A stretch of DNA of 5,761 nt. Source: Flavobacteriaceae bacterium UBA6231 (lineage in GTDB: Bacteria > Bacteroidota > Bacteroidia > Flavobacteriales > Flavobacteriaceae). Positions 1 to 5,529 of this stretch are shown here, piece by piece (position 1 is the first letter of the stretch; every line of letters begins with the position of its first letter). The DNA is taken from NCBI GenBank assembly GCA_002441545.1, contig DJWL01000106.1, positions 1 through 5,761 on the forward strand. Direction: 5' to 3'. A program made the position numbers and the translations under genes. Under the pieces are notes generated by a model. The model had not been told where the DNA came from and ran no database searches. It was given only the letters and a program-made list of their open reading frames with translations.

Positions 1-2
1 CC

Positions 3-293
3 GTTCAGAAATGGGGAGAATTTACAAAGAAAACCCGTAATCGTTTGCCTGATGAATGGGTTGTTGTGAAATCAACAAAAGAGGGCAAAAAAGGCGCAGT
101 AAAATATTCAATGCCTGAATTTAATTTCGAACGTTCTTTATCCGATGCAGAAGTTGAACAGGCTGATGAAGTATTTACTGTTTTAGAAGCCTATCTTAAA
201 ACGTATTTAGCAAAGTCCGAACCTGATGTTGAAACAGCTGAAATAGAAGAAGAACAACATTTCTTAGGAGATATTGGAGATTTAGAGTATTAA
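3..293 (+). CDS. 3' end of an unrecognised phage protein with acidic C-terminal tail (partial)
   Basis: The reading frame is open from the window edge, so the gene starts upstream; the 96 visible residues are its C-terminus. The TTG at 45 is an internal leucine codon, because coding-like sequence (VQKWGEFTKKTRNR) continues before it. The visible part has a basic stretch (KSTKEGKKGAVKYSMPEF), then a predicted helix (LSDAEVEQADEVFTVLEAYLKTYL). It ends in a glutamate/aspartate-rich tail finishing GDIGDLEY. Acidic tails ending in an aromatic residue occur in phage single-stranded DNA-binding proteins such as T7 gp2.5, and a gene of that kind often precedes a primase-helicase. That resemblance is weak and is inference only. 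A terminator follows 20 bases after the stop, so this gene ends its own transcript. Confidence 0.7.
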   Translation, partial: VQKWGEFTKKTRNRLPDEWVVVKSTKEGKKGAVKYSMPEFNFERSLSDAEVEQADEVFTVLEAYLKTYLAKSEPDVETAEIEEEQHFLGDIGDLEY

Positions 294-312
294 TTTTTTT
301 TATAACTGACTT

Positions 313-346
313 AATAAACCCACTAATTTAGTTTAGTGGGTTTATT
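313..346 (+). terminator. Hairpin terminator after the partial gene
   Basis: A perfect 14-bp stem (AATAAACCCACTAA at 313-326, its reverse complement at 333-346) encloses a 6-base loop. It is followed by GTTT, so the U-tract is short, although the 3' arm itself is T-rich. It starts 20 bases after the stop at 293. It would separate the upstream transcript from the replication operon. There is no matching T-tract for the opposite strand, so it is probably one-directional. Confidence 0.8.
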
Positions 347-350
347 GTTT

Positions 351-440
351 AGTACACTTTTTAAAGTTTTCTATATACCCTATATAAAAACACTTTTTAT
401 TTTTTTAGGGGGGTGTCTACTTTCTGAAAAAAAGTGTACT
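351..440. repeat. 12-bp inverted repeat framing a possible control/origin region
   Basis: AGTACACTTTTT (351-362) and its exact reverse complement AAAAAGTGTACT (429-440) are separated by 66 bases. The right arm contains the first unit of the GTGTACT array, and the left arm carries the same heptamer inverted. The enclosed DNA contains T-runs and a run of six Gs (408-413), which is unusual in such AT-rich sequence. It also has a degenerate heptamer copy, GTGTCTACTT, at 413-422. The arrangement suggests protein binding sites that could pair across a loop. Whether it serves replication or transcription cannot be told from sequence. Confidence 0.6.
371..386. repeat. CTATATA direct repeat pair, AT-rich
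   Basis: CTATATA occurs at 371-377 and 380-386, separated by CC, giving a 9-bp period. It lies inside the inverted repeat next to long A and T runs. Such easily melted DNA is compatible with a DNA unwinding element if this is an origin, but the repeat is short and could be chance in AT-rich sequence. Confidence 0.35.
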
Positions 441-460
441 TTGTGTACTAAGTGTACTTT
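434..460 (+). repeat. Three abutting 9-bp GTGTACTNN units (iteron or operator array)
   Basis: The heptamer GTGTACT occurs at 434, 443 and 452, with linkers TT, AA and TT, so the period is exactly 9 bp. A fourth perfect copy lies inverted at 351-357. The array ends 23 bases before the -33 TTG of the promoter that drives the replication genes. Clustered short repeats upstream of a primase-helicase gene are typical of initiator or repressor binding sites. The 9-bp period is shorter than usual plasmid iterons (about 17-22 bp), which slightly favours a regulator. The binding protein is unknown. Confidence 0.7.
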
Positions 461-483
461 TTAAAAATAAATTGATTTTTATA

Positions 484-513
484 TTGGATATTAAAATTAT
501 ATTATTACATTTG
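484..513 (+). promoter_or_regulatory. Bacteroidota-type promoter of the replication operon
   Basis: TTG at 484-486 and TACATTTG at 506-513 match the Bacteroidota housekeeping sigma consensus (TTG, then TAnnTTTG), with a 19-bp gap. Transcription would start near 519-521, leaving a leader of about 37 bases before the ATG at 557. The GTGTACT array lies just upstream. A partly similar motif, ACACGTACT (525-533), sits just downstream of the expected start, so control from both sides is possible. Confidence 0.7.
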
Positions 514-556
514 CTTTACTTCTGACACGTACTAAAAACATTATATTAATCCCATA

Positions 557-757
557 ATGAAACCGAAGTCAGAAGCGGTGGATTTATGGGATTTCTTATT
601 TAAAAAAATTATGACACAAGAATTAGATTTTATTTTAAAAAATGTAACTGAACCAAATCAGTTAAAACAAGAGTTAATCGGTTTTAAAAGTTCGCTTATT
701 GGAACTCAAGAACACGAGTTGTTTGATTATGTTAATGGTATAATTGATAGCTTATGA
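557..757 (+). CDS. Small unknown protein leading the replication operon (66 aa)
   Basis: I do not recognise this protein. It has 66 residues, no signal peptide and no membrane segment, and looks mostly helical (for example VDLWDFLFKKIMTQELDFILKNV, positions 8-30), ending in IIDSL. It starts at the first ATG after the promoter. Its stop codon overlaps the start of the primase-helicase gene as ATGA (754-757), the arrangement for translational coupling. Being first in the operon and coupled to the replication protein suggests a replication accessory, a regulator, or an early host-takeover or anti-defence protein. The sequence does not choose between these. No DNA-binding motif is obvious. Confidence 0.75.
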   Translation: MKPKSEAVDLWDFLFKKIMTQELDFILKNVTEPNQLKQELIGFKSSLIGTQEHELFDYVNGIIDSL

Positions 758-3132
758 AAGAAACCAAACTATCAGTTTTTAAAGAATTATTAAAGTCTCA
801 AGACGTACCATATTTAACCACTTTGGAGCGTGTTTTTGAACGCATTAAAATTGGTAAGTCAAAAGACATTATAGACAAAATCCGTAACGCTAAAGATAAG
901 AACGAAGCCGATAAATTAAAGCAGACTTTGCCGTGTATTATATTTAGCGGTGTTTTTAAAGAACGTAATAAAAACGGACTTATTGATCATAGCGGTTGTA
1001 TGGTTGTGGATTTTGACAAATACCCATCTGCGGACATTATGTATGACCAATTTCACGAACTTAAAAAGAATAAACATTTTATATCTTTGTTCATTTCTCC
1101 ATCTGACAAAGGTATTAAAGGTGTTGTGCATATTCCAAAGTGCGATAAGCTGGAACACGAAAAATATTTCAAAGCTTTTAATGAATTTTATCAGTATGAG
1201 TATTTTGATAAATCCAATTGCAACGTTGACCGTGTTTGTTATGAGAGTTATGACCCTGATATTTACATTAATTATGATGCTGAATGTTTTTCGCCTACCT
1301 TAACAGATGAGGGTTTTGAGGTTAAGGATAAAGTTCCGTTAATTCCAATTGACGACGAAAGTATTATTATTGAAAAAATAATGAAATTCAATTGGAAAAA
1401 AGATTTTGTTGAGGGTGAAAGGAATAGTTTTGTTTTTGATTTAGCCGGTGCGTTTTGTGAGTACGGAGTTTCGGAATCAACTGCAATAGGCTATATTTAT
1501 AATAATATCGTTTACGGTGACTTTTCAGAATCAGAAATGAAAAACACCATTAAATCCGCTTATAAACGTCGTAGCTTTAATTCTAAATACTTTGAAAATT
1601 ACCAACAAATCGATAGGATAAAATCCGATTTAAACAAAGGTAAAACAGCAGTACTTACAAAGTATAACATTGAGGAGGGTGTTTATGATGAAATAAAGGA
1701 AGCATCAGAACACGAAGACTTCTGGTATTTTACCGAAACTAAAAAAGGCGGATTAAAACCCGCTATTGACATACTAAAATATAAATTCTTTTTAGAGAGA
1801 AACGGTTATAAAAAGCATTTTCCAAACGATGCAGATAAACCTCATTTTGTTTTAGTTAATTCTAATAAAGTAAAAATCACTAATCCATCGAGAATAAAGG
1901 ATTTTGTTTTAGATTATTTAATGGAACGAAAAGAGTTGGATATTTGGCGTTATTGTGCAAGTTATCAGAACCTTTTTAGTGAGCAAATTTTATCGATGCT
2001 TGAGAGCATTAATTTAGTTATGCTAAATGACAAAAGGGATTTATCTTTTATTGCTTTTAGAAACGGTATTTTAAAAGTTAGTAAGAATGATTTTGAATTA
2101 GTTGATTACTTAGATATTGACGATTACATTTGGGAAAGCCACATATTAGAGCGTGATTTCATAAAAGTAGAAGATTTTGAAAATGATTATAAAAAATTTA
2201 TCTTCAATATTAGTGGAGAAAACCCGTTACCAATCGAATGTACTATTGGGTATTTAATTAATACTTATAAAAACAGGAGTAATAATAAAGCGGTCATTTT
2301 AAACGATGAAATAATTTCAGAAAACCCAGAGGGTGGAACAGGTAAAGGAGTTTTTGTTCAAGGTGTTAGCCAAATTAGAAATACAAGTATAATTGATGGT
2401 AAAAGTTTTGATGATAAAAAATCATTTCCTTATCAAACTGTTTCTTTAGACACAAAGATATTGGTTTTTGATGATGCAGTTAAGAATTTTAGCTTTGAAA
2501 ATAAGTTTAGTTTAGTCACGGAGGGTATGACATTAGAGCGCAAAAATAAAGATGCCATAAAGCTGAATGTACACGAAAGTCCAAAGATTGTAATATCTAC
2601 AAATTACGCTATCAAAGGTGAGGGAAACTCACACGATAGACGTAGACACGAAATCGAAATCGCACAATACTACGGTAAAAAATTAACTCCAGACATTGAG
2701 TTCGGTAGACAATTATTTGATGATTGGAGTGATGATGATTTCATTCGATTTGATAATTATATGGTTCGATGTTTACAACAATATCTATCTTTAGGATTAG
2801 TTACTCAAAATGCTAAAAACATCAAAGTTAGAAAATTGATTGCTGAAACATCATTGGAGTTTTATAATTGGATTAGTGATAACGAAAATTTTGTATTGAA
2901 TGAGCTATATGATAAGCAAATTATTTTTAACAAATTTATTGATGATTACGAGGATTACAAAGGTTATAAATGGTTTAACCGTCGTATGTTCCAAAAGTAC
3001 GTTGATAAGTATGCTAAATACATTGAAGCTGAGTATATTGATGGAAATTCAAATGGTGTAAGATGGTTAATGATAAAACAAACTAATGTTAATATTGAGG
3101 ATATTCCAGATGATAATGATATGCCATATTAA
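754..3132 (+). CDS. Phage replicative primase-helicase (BT4734/VirE-N-type primase domain plus SF3 helicase)
   Basis: This 792-aa cytoplasmic protein would make primers and unwind DNA at the phage replication fork. Residues about 50-180 match the BT4734-like/VirE N-terminal domain, an archaeo-eukaryotic primase type common in Bacteroidota. Visible motifs are LPCIIFSGVFK, HSGCMVVDFDKYP with the metal-binding pair D86/D88, SPSDKGIKGVVHIP with H126, and NVDRVCYESYDPDIYIN with D159 as a candidate third metal ligand. Residues about 203-275 look like a PriCT linker domain. The SF3 helicase follows. Its P-loop is NPEGGTGKG (K531), Walker B is KILVFDDA (D573, D574), sensor 1 is VISTNY (N617), and the arginine finger region is DRRR (629-631). 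The last ~100 residues may be a DNA-binding wing (inference). The P-loop lacks the usual Ser/Thr after the lysine (G532) and has Pro at the first-glycine position (P525). The start overlaps the preceding gene by four bases (ATGA). Confidence 0.93.
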   Translation: MKETKLSVFKELLKSQDVPYLTTLERVFERIKIGKSKDIIDKIRNAKDKNEADKLKQTLPCIIFSGVFKERNKNGLIDHSGCMVVDFDKYPSADIMYDQFHELKKNKHFISLFISPSDKGIKGVVHIPKCDKLEHEKYFKAFNEFYQYEYFDKSNCNVDRVCYESYDPDIYINYDAECFSPTLTDEGFEVKDKVPLIPIDDESIIIEKIMKFNWKKDFVEGERNSFVFDLAGAFCEYGVSESTAIGYIYNNIVYGDFSESEMKNTIKSAYKRRSFNSKYFENYQQIDRIKSDLNKGKTAVLTKYNIEEGVYDEIKEASEHEDFWYFTETKKGGLKPAIDILKYKFFLERNGYKKHFPNDADKPHFVLVNSNKVKITNPSRIKDFVLDYLMERKELDIWRYCASYQNLFSEQILSMLESINLVMLNDKRDLSFIAFRNGILKVSKNDFELVDYLDIDDYIWESHILERDFIKVEDFENDYKKFIFNISGENPLPIECTIGYLINTYKNRSNNKAVILNDEIISENPEGGTGKGVFVQGVSQIRNTSIIDGKSFDDKKSFPYQTVSLDTKILVFDDAVKNFSFENKFSLVTEGMTLERKNKDAIKLNVHESPKIVISTNYAIKGEGNSHDRRRHEIEIAQYYGKKLTPDIEFGRQLFDDWSDDDFIRFDNYMVRCLQQYLSLGLVTQNAKNIKVRKLIAETSLEFYNWISDNENFVLNELYDKQIIFNKFIDDYEDYKGYKWFNRRMFQKYVDKYAKYIEAEYIDGNSNGVRWLMIKQTNVNIEDIPDDNDMPY

Positions 3133-3135
3133 ATT

Positions 3136-4434
3136 ATGAAACTAAGAGACTACCAAATTAAATTATCAAACGATGGTGTTGATATTTTAACACGTAAAAA
3201 GATTGTTTATTTAGCGATGGAAGTTAGAACGGGAAAAACTTTAACCGCCTTAAATATTGCTGAATTATACAAAGCTAAAAAAGTATTGTTTTTAACTAAA
3301 AAGAAAGCTATTGAATCAATACAATTTGATTACGATAATTATGATAACGGTTTTAGTTTTAAGTTAGTTGTAGCAAATGATGAAAGTTTACATTTAGTAA
3401 AAGACAATGATTTTGATTTAATAATTCACGACGAACACCATCGATTTGGAGCGTTTCCAAAACCTAATGTAACGGCTAAATTATTCAAAGAACGGTTTAG
3501 TCATTTACCAATGATATTTTTATCTGGAACACCAACACCAGAAAGTCATTCACAATGGTATCATCAAATGTGGGTTTCAGATTATTCTCCTTTCAAAGAT
3601 CATACTAATTTTTATAAATGGGCAAATGATTACGTTGATGTTAAGCAACGGCATTTAGGTTATGCAAAAGTCAACGATTATTCGCACGGTATTGAGAAGA
3701 AAATAAAAGGAATGTTACGACATTTTATTTTGACTTTTACTCAAAAAGAAGCGGGTTTCACTACATCAGTAAATGAACAAATACTTGAAGTCGAGATGAA
3801 GCCTATTACTTATCAAATAATCGATAGATTAAAACAGACTTTGGTTGTAAAAAACAAAGACAATCAAATTATATTAGGTGATACAGGTGCAAAGTTATTG
3901 CAGAAAATCCATCAACTATGTAGTGGAACTTGTAAATTTGAGGACGGAACAAGCAAGGTTATAGACTTTTCAAAGATTGAGTATGTTTATGAATCGTTCA
4001 AAGATTATAAAATAGCTATATTCTACAAGTACCAAGAGGAACTAAACGCAATACAATCATTTTTAGGTGATAAAGTAACTACTAATTTAGATGAATTTAA
4101 TTCAGATAAAAGTAAATGGTTTGCTATACAGATGGTGACAGGGCGTGAGGGTATTAGTTTAAAAGAAGCTGACCACTTAGTATATTATAATATCGATTAT
4201 TCCGCAACTACTTATTGGCAAAGTCGGGATAGGCTAACTACAATGGAGCGAAAAGAAAATACAGTATTTTGGATTTTCGCAAAAGGCGGTATTGAGGAAA
4301 AAATATACGTTAATGTTCAAAAAAAGAAAAGTTATACTTCTAACATATTTATTAAAGATTATGGCATCAAACTTCCAAACAAAGATAAAAACCGAGTTTC
4401 AGAAAAGAGGTTACAAGGTTTTAAAGGTAATTAA
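3136..4434 (+). CDS. SNF2/DEAD-type superfamily 2 helicase (phage)
   Basis: This 432-aa ATP-dependent DNA helicase or translocase is about the normal length for phage SNF2-like helicases. Visible motifs in order are a Q-like LRDYQ at the N-terminus (3-7), Walker A EVRTGKT (29-35, K34), motif II DEHH (99-102), motif III SGTPTP (130-135), motif V TGREGISL (335-342), and a motif VI-like WQSRDR (361-366). The two RecA-like lobes are roughly 1-200 and 210-400. It starts three bases after the primase-helicase stop, so the two are surely co-transcribed. Its 3' end overlaps the nuclease gene by 74 bases. In related phage modules this helicase accompanies a VapE-type primase and a VRR-NUC nuclease, probably acting in replication or recombination-dependent steps. 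The substrate and polarity cannot be read from sequence. Confidence 0.93.
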   Translation: MKLRDYQIKLSNDGVDILTRKKIVYLAMEVRTGKTLTALNIAELYKAKKVLFLTKKKAIESIQFDYDNYDNGFSFKLVVANDESLHLVKDNDFDLIIHDEHHRFGAFPKPNVTAKLFKERFSHLPMIFLSGTPTPESHSQWYHQMWVSDYSPFKDHTNFYKWANDYVDVKQRHLGYAKVNDYSHGIEKKIKGMLRHFILTFTQKEAGFTTSVNEQILEVEMKPITYQIIDRLKQTLVVKNKDNQIILGDTGAKLLQKIHQLCSGTCKFEDGTSKVIDFSKIEYVYESFKDYKIAIFYKYQEELNAIQSFLGDKVTTNLDEFNSDKSKWFAIQMVTGREGISLKEADHLVYYNIDYSATTYWQSRDRLTTMERKENTVFWIFAKGGIEEKIYVNVQKKKSYTSNIFIKDYGIKLPNKDKNRVSEKRLQGFKGN

Positions 4435-4651
4435 ATTAAGTGAAAACGGTTTCCCAGATTTATTATGTTTAAAAAAAGGATGTAAAAATATTTGGATTGA
4501 AAGCAAAGAAGCTAAAGACACATTGAAAGAGTTGCAAGAATTTAGGATTGATGAATTAATTAGTTTAGGAAACATTGCTTTCTGTTTACAAAAAGGAAAA
4601 GGAGTAGTTTATGGAAGCGAAGATTTTAAAGAAGATTTTAAGTCATGGTAG
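4361..4651 (+). CDS. VRR-NUC domain nuclease (PD-(D/E)XK fold), 96 aa
   Basis: This small single-domain nuclease belongs to the VRR-NUC family, whose stand-alone phage members are thought to cut branched or structured DNA such as replication intermediates. Visible catalytic elements are an N-terminal helix with E12 (TEFQKRGY), NGFPD with D33, IWIESKEA with the E47-x-K49 pair, and Q59 in the following helix. These are the expected PD-(D/E)XK residues in order. The start is placed at ATG 4361, which gives the family's usual beginning. The frame stays open back to an ATG at 4292, but those 23 extra residues are a shadow of the helicase coding sequence. The gene begins inside the helicase gene (74-base overlap) and ends 7 bases inside the next gene. 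Phage counterparts are also about 90-100 residues. Confidence 0.9.
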   Translation: MASNFQTKIKTEFQKRGYKVLKVIKLSENGFPDLLCLKKGCKNIWIESKEAKDTLKELQEFRIDELISLGNIAFCLQKGKGVVYGSEDFKEDFKSW

Positions 4652-4875
4652 AATCGATTTTATTCAAAAATAAAGAACACTTTTTAAGTAAAGATGTTAT
4701 TCAATTTTCGCCTTTAGGTAAAGAGTTTAAATACGTTGGAATCAAAAGAGGTGATTTACAAAGATTTATTAGCGGTGCTTATGTTAGTAGCTGGGTTTAT
4801 ACCTTTCGTTACGTTGACGGTAGTGGTGATTTCTATTTAACTGAGTTCAACGGTGGTGTTAGTATATCCAAATAA
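4645..4875 (+). CDS. Small unknown protein, last gene of the replication operon (76 aa)
   Basis: I do not recognise this protein. It begins at an ATG that overlaps the end of the VRR-NUC gene by seven bases, which supports it as a real, co-translated gene. The sequence looks rich in beta strands, with aromatic residues (FKYVGIKRGDL, VSSWVYTFRYVDGSGDFYL). It has no membrane segment or signal peptide and no cysteine, so a zinc finger is excluded. A small beta-barrel or SH3-like fold is possible but is only an impression. Its place after the nuclease suggests an accessory role in replication or nuclease control. No clear terminator follows; about 55 bases of AT-rich DNA separate its stop from the next promoter. 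Confidence 0.7.
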   Translation: MVESILFKNKEHFLSKDVIQFSPLGKEFKYVGIKRGDLQRFISGAYVSSWVYTFRYVDGSGDFYLTEFNGGVSISK

Positions 4876-4929
4876 TCCGCACCCTAAACGAATTTATAAA
4901 AATAATTTGTTAAAATTTGAAAAAATATT

Positions 4930-4958
4930 TTGTAATTCAAAATAAAGGTTTATATTTG
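4930..4958 (+). promoter_or_regulatory. Bacteroidota-type promoter of the second gene cluster
   Basis: TTG at 4930-4932 and a perfect TATATTTG at 4951-4958 are separated by 18 bp, an excellent match to the Bacteroidota promoter consensus. Transcription would start around 4964-4966, giving a leader of about 36 bases before the ATG at 5001. It lies in the only sizeable gap downstream of 557, so genes from 5001 on form a separate unit with its own timing. Confidence 0.8.
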
Positions 4959-4963
4959 TACTC

Positions 4964-4983
4964 AGATAACAATTAAGTTATCT
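4964..4983. promoter_or_regulatory. AGATAAC-N6-GTTATCT palindrome at the transcription start (operator candidate)
   Basis: Perfect 7-bp inverted arms at 4964-4970 and 4977-4983 are separated by six AT bases. The 20-bp site begins at the predicted transcription start of the 5001 gene, where a bound dimeric repressor would block the polymerase. In RNA it could also form a short hairpin in the leader. No repressor gene is visible in the window, so its binding partner is unknown. Confidence 0.5.
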
Positions 4984-5000
4984 ATTAATTCTTTTTTATT

Positions 5001-5345
5001 ATGGTTGATTTGCTTGTTTCTCCGTTAAGTTTTGCTCCTACAAAAGTTGGTTATAAACAATATGTAAAAGCTGGTGGCGCTATGCAGTTTTCTTCTTTTC
5101 AAGTTTTTGAAAGAAGAAGTAAATCTCAAATATTATGGGATAAAAAAGATAGATTACTTTCCGCTATGCTTAATGCTTATGACCAAGCATATTTATTTTT
5201 AGCAGATTGTGATGTAGATAATTACATTATGTATATTGATATTTCTGAAATTCGTAGAGAGCAACACGATGCGCTATGTAAAGAAATGGCTAAACTTAAC
5301 TTGTTTCAAAGCGTTCAAGAAAATAAACAAAATGCGTTTTCTTGA
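5001..5345 (+). CDS. Unknown protein, first gene of the second cluster (114 aa)
   Basis: I do not recognise this protein. It has its own strong promoter and starts at the first ATG of the transcript. The N-terminal part is slightly hydrophobic (MVDLLVSPLSFAP) but is not a convincing signal peptide. The middle is basic (FERRSKSQILWDKKDRL). A probable helix follows (SAMLNAYDQAYLFLADC), then a strand (NYIMYIDIS), then a charged helix (EIRREQHDALCKEMAKLNLF). It appears soluble and of mixed alpha/beta type. Two short genes follow on the same strand, the last with a phage GGxRxxAGRKPK start, so it may belong to a late or packaging-adjacent unit, or may be a regulator. The sequence does not identify its function. 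Confidence 0.75.
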   Translation: MVDLLVSPLSFAPTKVGYKQYVKAGGAMQFSSFQVFERRSKSQILWDKKDRLLSAMLNAYDQAYLFLADCDVDNYIMYIDISEIRREQHDALCKEMAKLNLFQSVQENKQNAFS

Positions 5346-5379
5346 ACAAAAAATAAAAGTGAACAAATAATTAAAAAAA

Positions 5380-5529
5380 ATGGAAAACATAATTAAGGAA
5401 TTAAAAGGTTTGGTTTTGGTAGTTGAAAGTTTGCAAAATTTTGCAAACATATATCCATTAACAAGCGATCAGTTAATTGAGTTAAGACAGTCAAGAAATA
5501 GAATCAATCAGTTAATTAAAAAGCTATGA
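5380..5529 (+). CDS. Very small unknown helical protein (49 aa)
   Basis: This open frame reads MENIIKELKGLVLVVESL at its start and ends INQLIKKL, 49 residues in all. Three things support it as a gene: the A-rich leader directly before the ATG (TTAAAAAAA), typical of Bacteroidota starts; the ATGA overlap (5526-5529) with the next gene; and an amphipathic helical composition with regularly spaced leucines and isoleucines. It may be two helices around PLTSDQ (positions 26-31), possibly a coiled coil or small partner protein. No family is recognised. The coding sequence contains a perfect 20-bp palindrome at 5429-5448. Confidence 0.65.
   Translation: MENIIKELKGLVLVVESLQNFANIYPLTSDQLIELRQSRNRINQLIKKL
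5429..5448. repeat. Perfect 20-bp palindrome inside the 49-aa gene
   Basis: GTTTGCAAAA at 5429-5438 is followed directly by its reverse complement, with no spacer, so the whole 20 bp reads the same on both strands. It encodes LQNFAN in the gene that contains it. Perfect ungapped palindromes of this length are rarely accidental and usually bind a dimeric protein. A regulator site or a packaging recognition site are possibilities. A shorter related palindrome, TTTGCGCAAA, lies at 5657-5666. Confidence 0.6.

Noticed and set aside
45..47. TTG at 45 as the start of an 82-aa gene
   Set aside because: The frame is open and coding-like from position 3, so the TTG is an internal leucine and the gene is truncated by the window edge.
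351..460. CRISPR-like or mobile-element repeat array
   Set aside because: The units are only 9 bp, abut each other without spacers, and no cas, transposase or integrase gene is present, so neither reading is supported.
916..1158. Minus-strand open frame of 80 codons
   Set aside because: It lies wholly opposite the primase domain of the 792-aa protein, has no promoter or plausible protein features, and is a shadow of that gene.
950..1303. Plus-strand open frame of 117 codons in another frame
   Set aside because: It is contained in the primase-helicase gene, whose domains are clearly recognisable in the main frame, and its hydrophobic, low-complexity translation is a shadow.
4320..4326. A AAA AAG slippery heptamer in the helicase reading frame, possible -1 frameshift
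   Set aside because: A -1 shift meets a stop at 4341 after a few codons, and the nuclease lies in the +1 frame, so no fusion results. A-runs are expected in this AT-rich DNA.
4292..4360. N-terminal extension of the VRR-NUC gene to an earlier ATG
   Set aside because: The 23 added residues are basic filler arising from the helicase frame. The nuclease family normally begins at the sequence starting from 4361.
4914..4943. Possible terminator from AATTTGAA and TTCAAAAT after the 76-aa gene
   Set aside because: Only six bases pair perfectly, all A/T-rich with no G/C core, and the region coincides with the -33 element of the downstream promoter.
5469..5517. Direct repeat TCAGTTAATT at 5469-5478 and 5508-5517
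   Set aside because: The copies are 39 bases apart in frame and both encode a QLI segment of the 49-aa protein. This is explained by codon use in a helical leucine/isoleucine pattern.
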